A stretch of 57,305 bases of DNA, from IMG/VR virus record IMGVR_UViG_3300035182_000325, positions 1 to 57,305 of that record, one strand, 5' to 3'. Made by a program: the position numbers and the translations under genes. Shown here piece after piece: positions 56,661-57,305 of this stretch (the first letter of the stretch is position 1; every line of letters starts with the position of its first letter). The notes beneath the pieces are model-generated. The model did not search any database. It was given only the letters and a program-made list of their open reading frames with translations, and was not told the origin of the DNA. This DNA comes from a virus.

Positions 56661-56718
56661 GTTAATCTTTCAAGTGGGGTTAAAGTGAAGTCCCTAGTAT
56701 CTTCTGGAGGGAGAGGAA

Positions 56719-56913
56719 CTATTGCTCGGGCTTGGGAATCGTTAGAGTCTTCGCCCCTTGAATTCCAAGGTAGGTTGCTACAATTGCTCCAAGAGTACTC
56801 CAGTCTTTAAGTTCCAATCCGTGGATGTAATTAAAATGAAGCATGAACATTAGCACCGCTGAGAGAACAGTAATGGTAATGATCTTCCAGATGATATGAT
56901 CGGATGGAGGCAT
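56719..56913 (-). CDS. small two-helix membrane protein, holin-like, 64 aa
   Basis: Start at MPPSDHIIWKIITIT, where AAAGGTGTTCACC precedes the ATG. Two hydrophobic segments (IITITVLSAVLMFMLHF; STLGAIVATYLGIQGA) are joined by a short loop. Size and topology match small holins, but its location in the recombination block, away from lysis genes, leaves the role open. Confidence 0.5.
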   Translation of the reverse strand: MPPSDHIIWKIITITVLSAVLMFMLHFNYIHGLELKDWSTLGAIVATYLGIQGAKTLTIPKPEQ

Positions 56914-56952
56914 GGTGAACACCTTTCAAGAGAGTAAAAACAGAGGGGACGT

Positions 56953-56981
56953 ATTGTAGCAGATCGTTATGGTTCTGCCAA
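56953..56981 (-). promoter_or_regulatory. sigma70-like promoter, TTGGCA-N17-TACAAT
   Basis: On the minus strand TTGGCA (56981-56976), inside the last codons of the nuclease gene, then 17 bases and TACAAT (56958-56953). It serves the small membrane protein and Sak4 genes. Confidence 0.65.
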
Positions 56982-57305
56982 TTCGGGGAAAACATCGCAG
57001 TTAGGTTCTAGTCCTACGTCGATACCATTTACGACGCGATTGAAGTAGTCTCCTAGACCGTGAGACATTGGATCGTATATTCCGAACGGTCTTAGGTAAT
57101 GATGTGGATTTGGTTGACCGTCTACGCCTATCCACGGATCGAAAGGGTTTTGTTTTATTGACTCCCACCAAATGACGATCTGACAGAGCAGAGGGTAGAG
57201 GTATCGTTGCTCCCACATTTTGAGATGAGCATCATCGATTTGGACTTCAAACATTTTGAAGTAGTGTTCTGGCCTCTTTTCAATATCTCCTGCTACTCTC
57301 TCCAA
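56967..57305 (-). CDS. Cas4/RecB-like nuclease, C-terminal part (continues from base 1)
   Basis: This is the 3' end of the gene that begins at 796 and crosses the closure point. The overlap of 91 bases is duplicated here. The residues IVIWWESIKQNPFDPWIGVD and HYLRPFGIYDPMS are unremarkable C-terminal sequence. The stop at 56967 lies inside the promoter for the next operon. Confidence 0.75.
   Translation of the reverse strand: MERVAGDIEKRPEHYFKMFEVQIDDAHLKMWEQRYLYPLLCQIVIWWESIKQNPFDPWIGVDGQPNPHHYLRPFGIYDPMSHGLGDYFNRVVNGIDVGLEPNCDVFPELAEP
57215..57305. repeat. terminal direct repeat (right copy)
   Basis: Exact copy of bases 1-91, see the left copy. Confidence 0.9.

Noticed and set aside
1-57305. 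Temperate lifestyle
   Set aside because: No integrase, excisionase, CI-like repressor or partition gene was recognised. The ParB-like domains are of the phage nuclease type.

Overview
This window is a complete, circularly closed genome of a tailed double-stranded DNA phage. The first 91 bases are repeated exactly at the end (57215-57305), so the unique molecule is about 57,214 bp, and one nuclease gene runs across the junction. Almost every gene is on the minus strand, so the map reads from high to low coordinates. A tape-measure-like gene, a major-tail-protein-like gene and a tail assembly chaperone with a -1 frameshift point to a long-tailed, siphovirus-like particle. The host is not shown directly. 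Cys-rich exported proteins with CPGGVCP and HWSYPG-type motifs look like those of Planctomycetota, and several promoters have plain sigma70-like spacing (TTGACN-N17-TANNAT). I treat a planctomycete host as a weak inference. No integrase, repressor or partition locus was recognised, so a virulent lifestyle is more likely.

Layout in transcription order. 57-48 kb: recombination and replication, with a Sak4-like RecA-fold ATPase, a Cas4/RecB-like nuclease across the ends, an SSB-like protein with a very acidic tail, a family A DNA polymerase, a MazG-like NTP pyrophosphohydrolase, ThyX, a zinc-ribbon/DUF5664 protein and a TOPRIM primase-helicase. 48-44 kb: small proteins, a ParB-DUF4417 fusion and a histone-H1-like basic protein. 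44-40 kb: an SF1 helicase with its own promoter, a DGQHR/ParB-like protein and small genes. 39.5 kb: a lone plus-strand gene for a capsid-decoration-like protein. 38.8-35.2 kb: a five-gene unknown cassette with its own promoter, operator palindrome and terminator, lying between two gene-free regions. 34.4-31 kb: a free-standing HNH endonuclease and small genes leading to the terminase small subunit. 30.8-24.2 kb: RuvC-like resolvase, terminase large subunit, protease/scaffold, decoration protein and capsid. 24.2-20.8 kb: exported proteins, a papain-fold peptidase and a membrane protein. 20.8-5.8 kb: a large LamG fibre, connectors, tail genes, a displaced portal gene and Cys-rich tail-tip proteins. 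5.8-0.8 kb: a glycosyltransferase-like, radical SAM and methyltransferase cassette, small genes and a uracil-DNA glycosylase.

The most striking feature is inside the terminase large subunit gene (27778-30234). Its Walker B region is interrupted by a 303-residue intein. The intein's endonuclease slot does not encode an endonuclease in the sense frame. Instead a complete HNH homing endonuclease gene lies on the opposite strand (29004-29654), with its own near-consensus promoter (TTGACA-N16-TATAGT) and ribosome binding site inside the intein. One DNA segment therefore encodes a protein-splicing linker on one strand and the mobility enzyme on the other. Other points of note are an AUU start codon, a programmed frameshift, an array of 45-bp repeats, a conserved pair of 49-bp intergenic elements, and a receptor-binding gene of foreign base composition.
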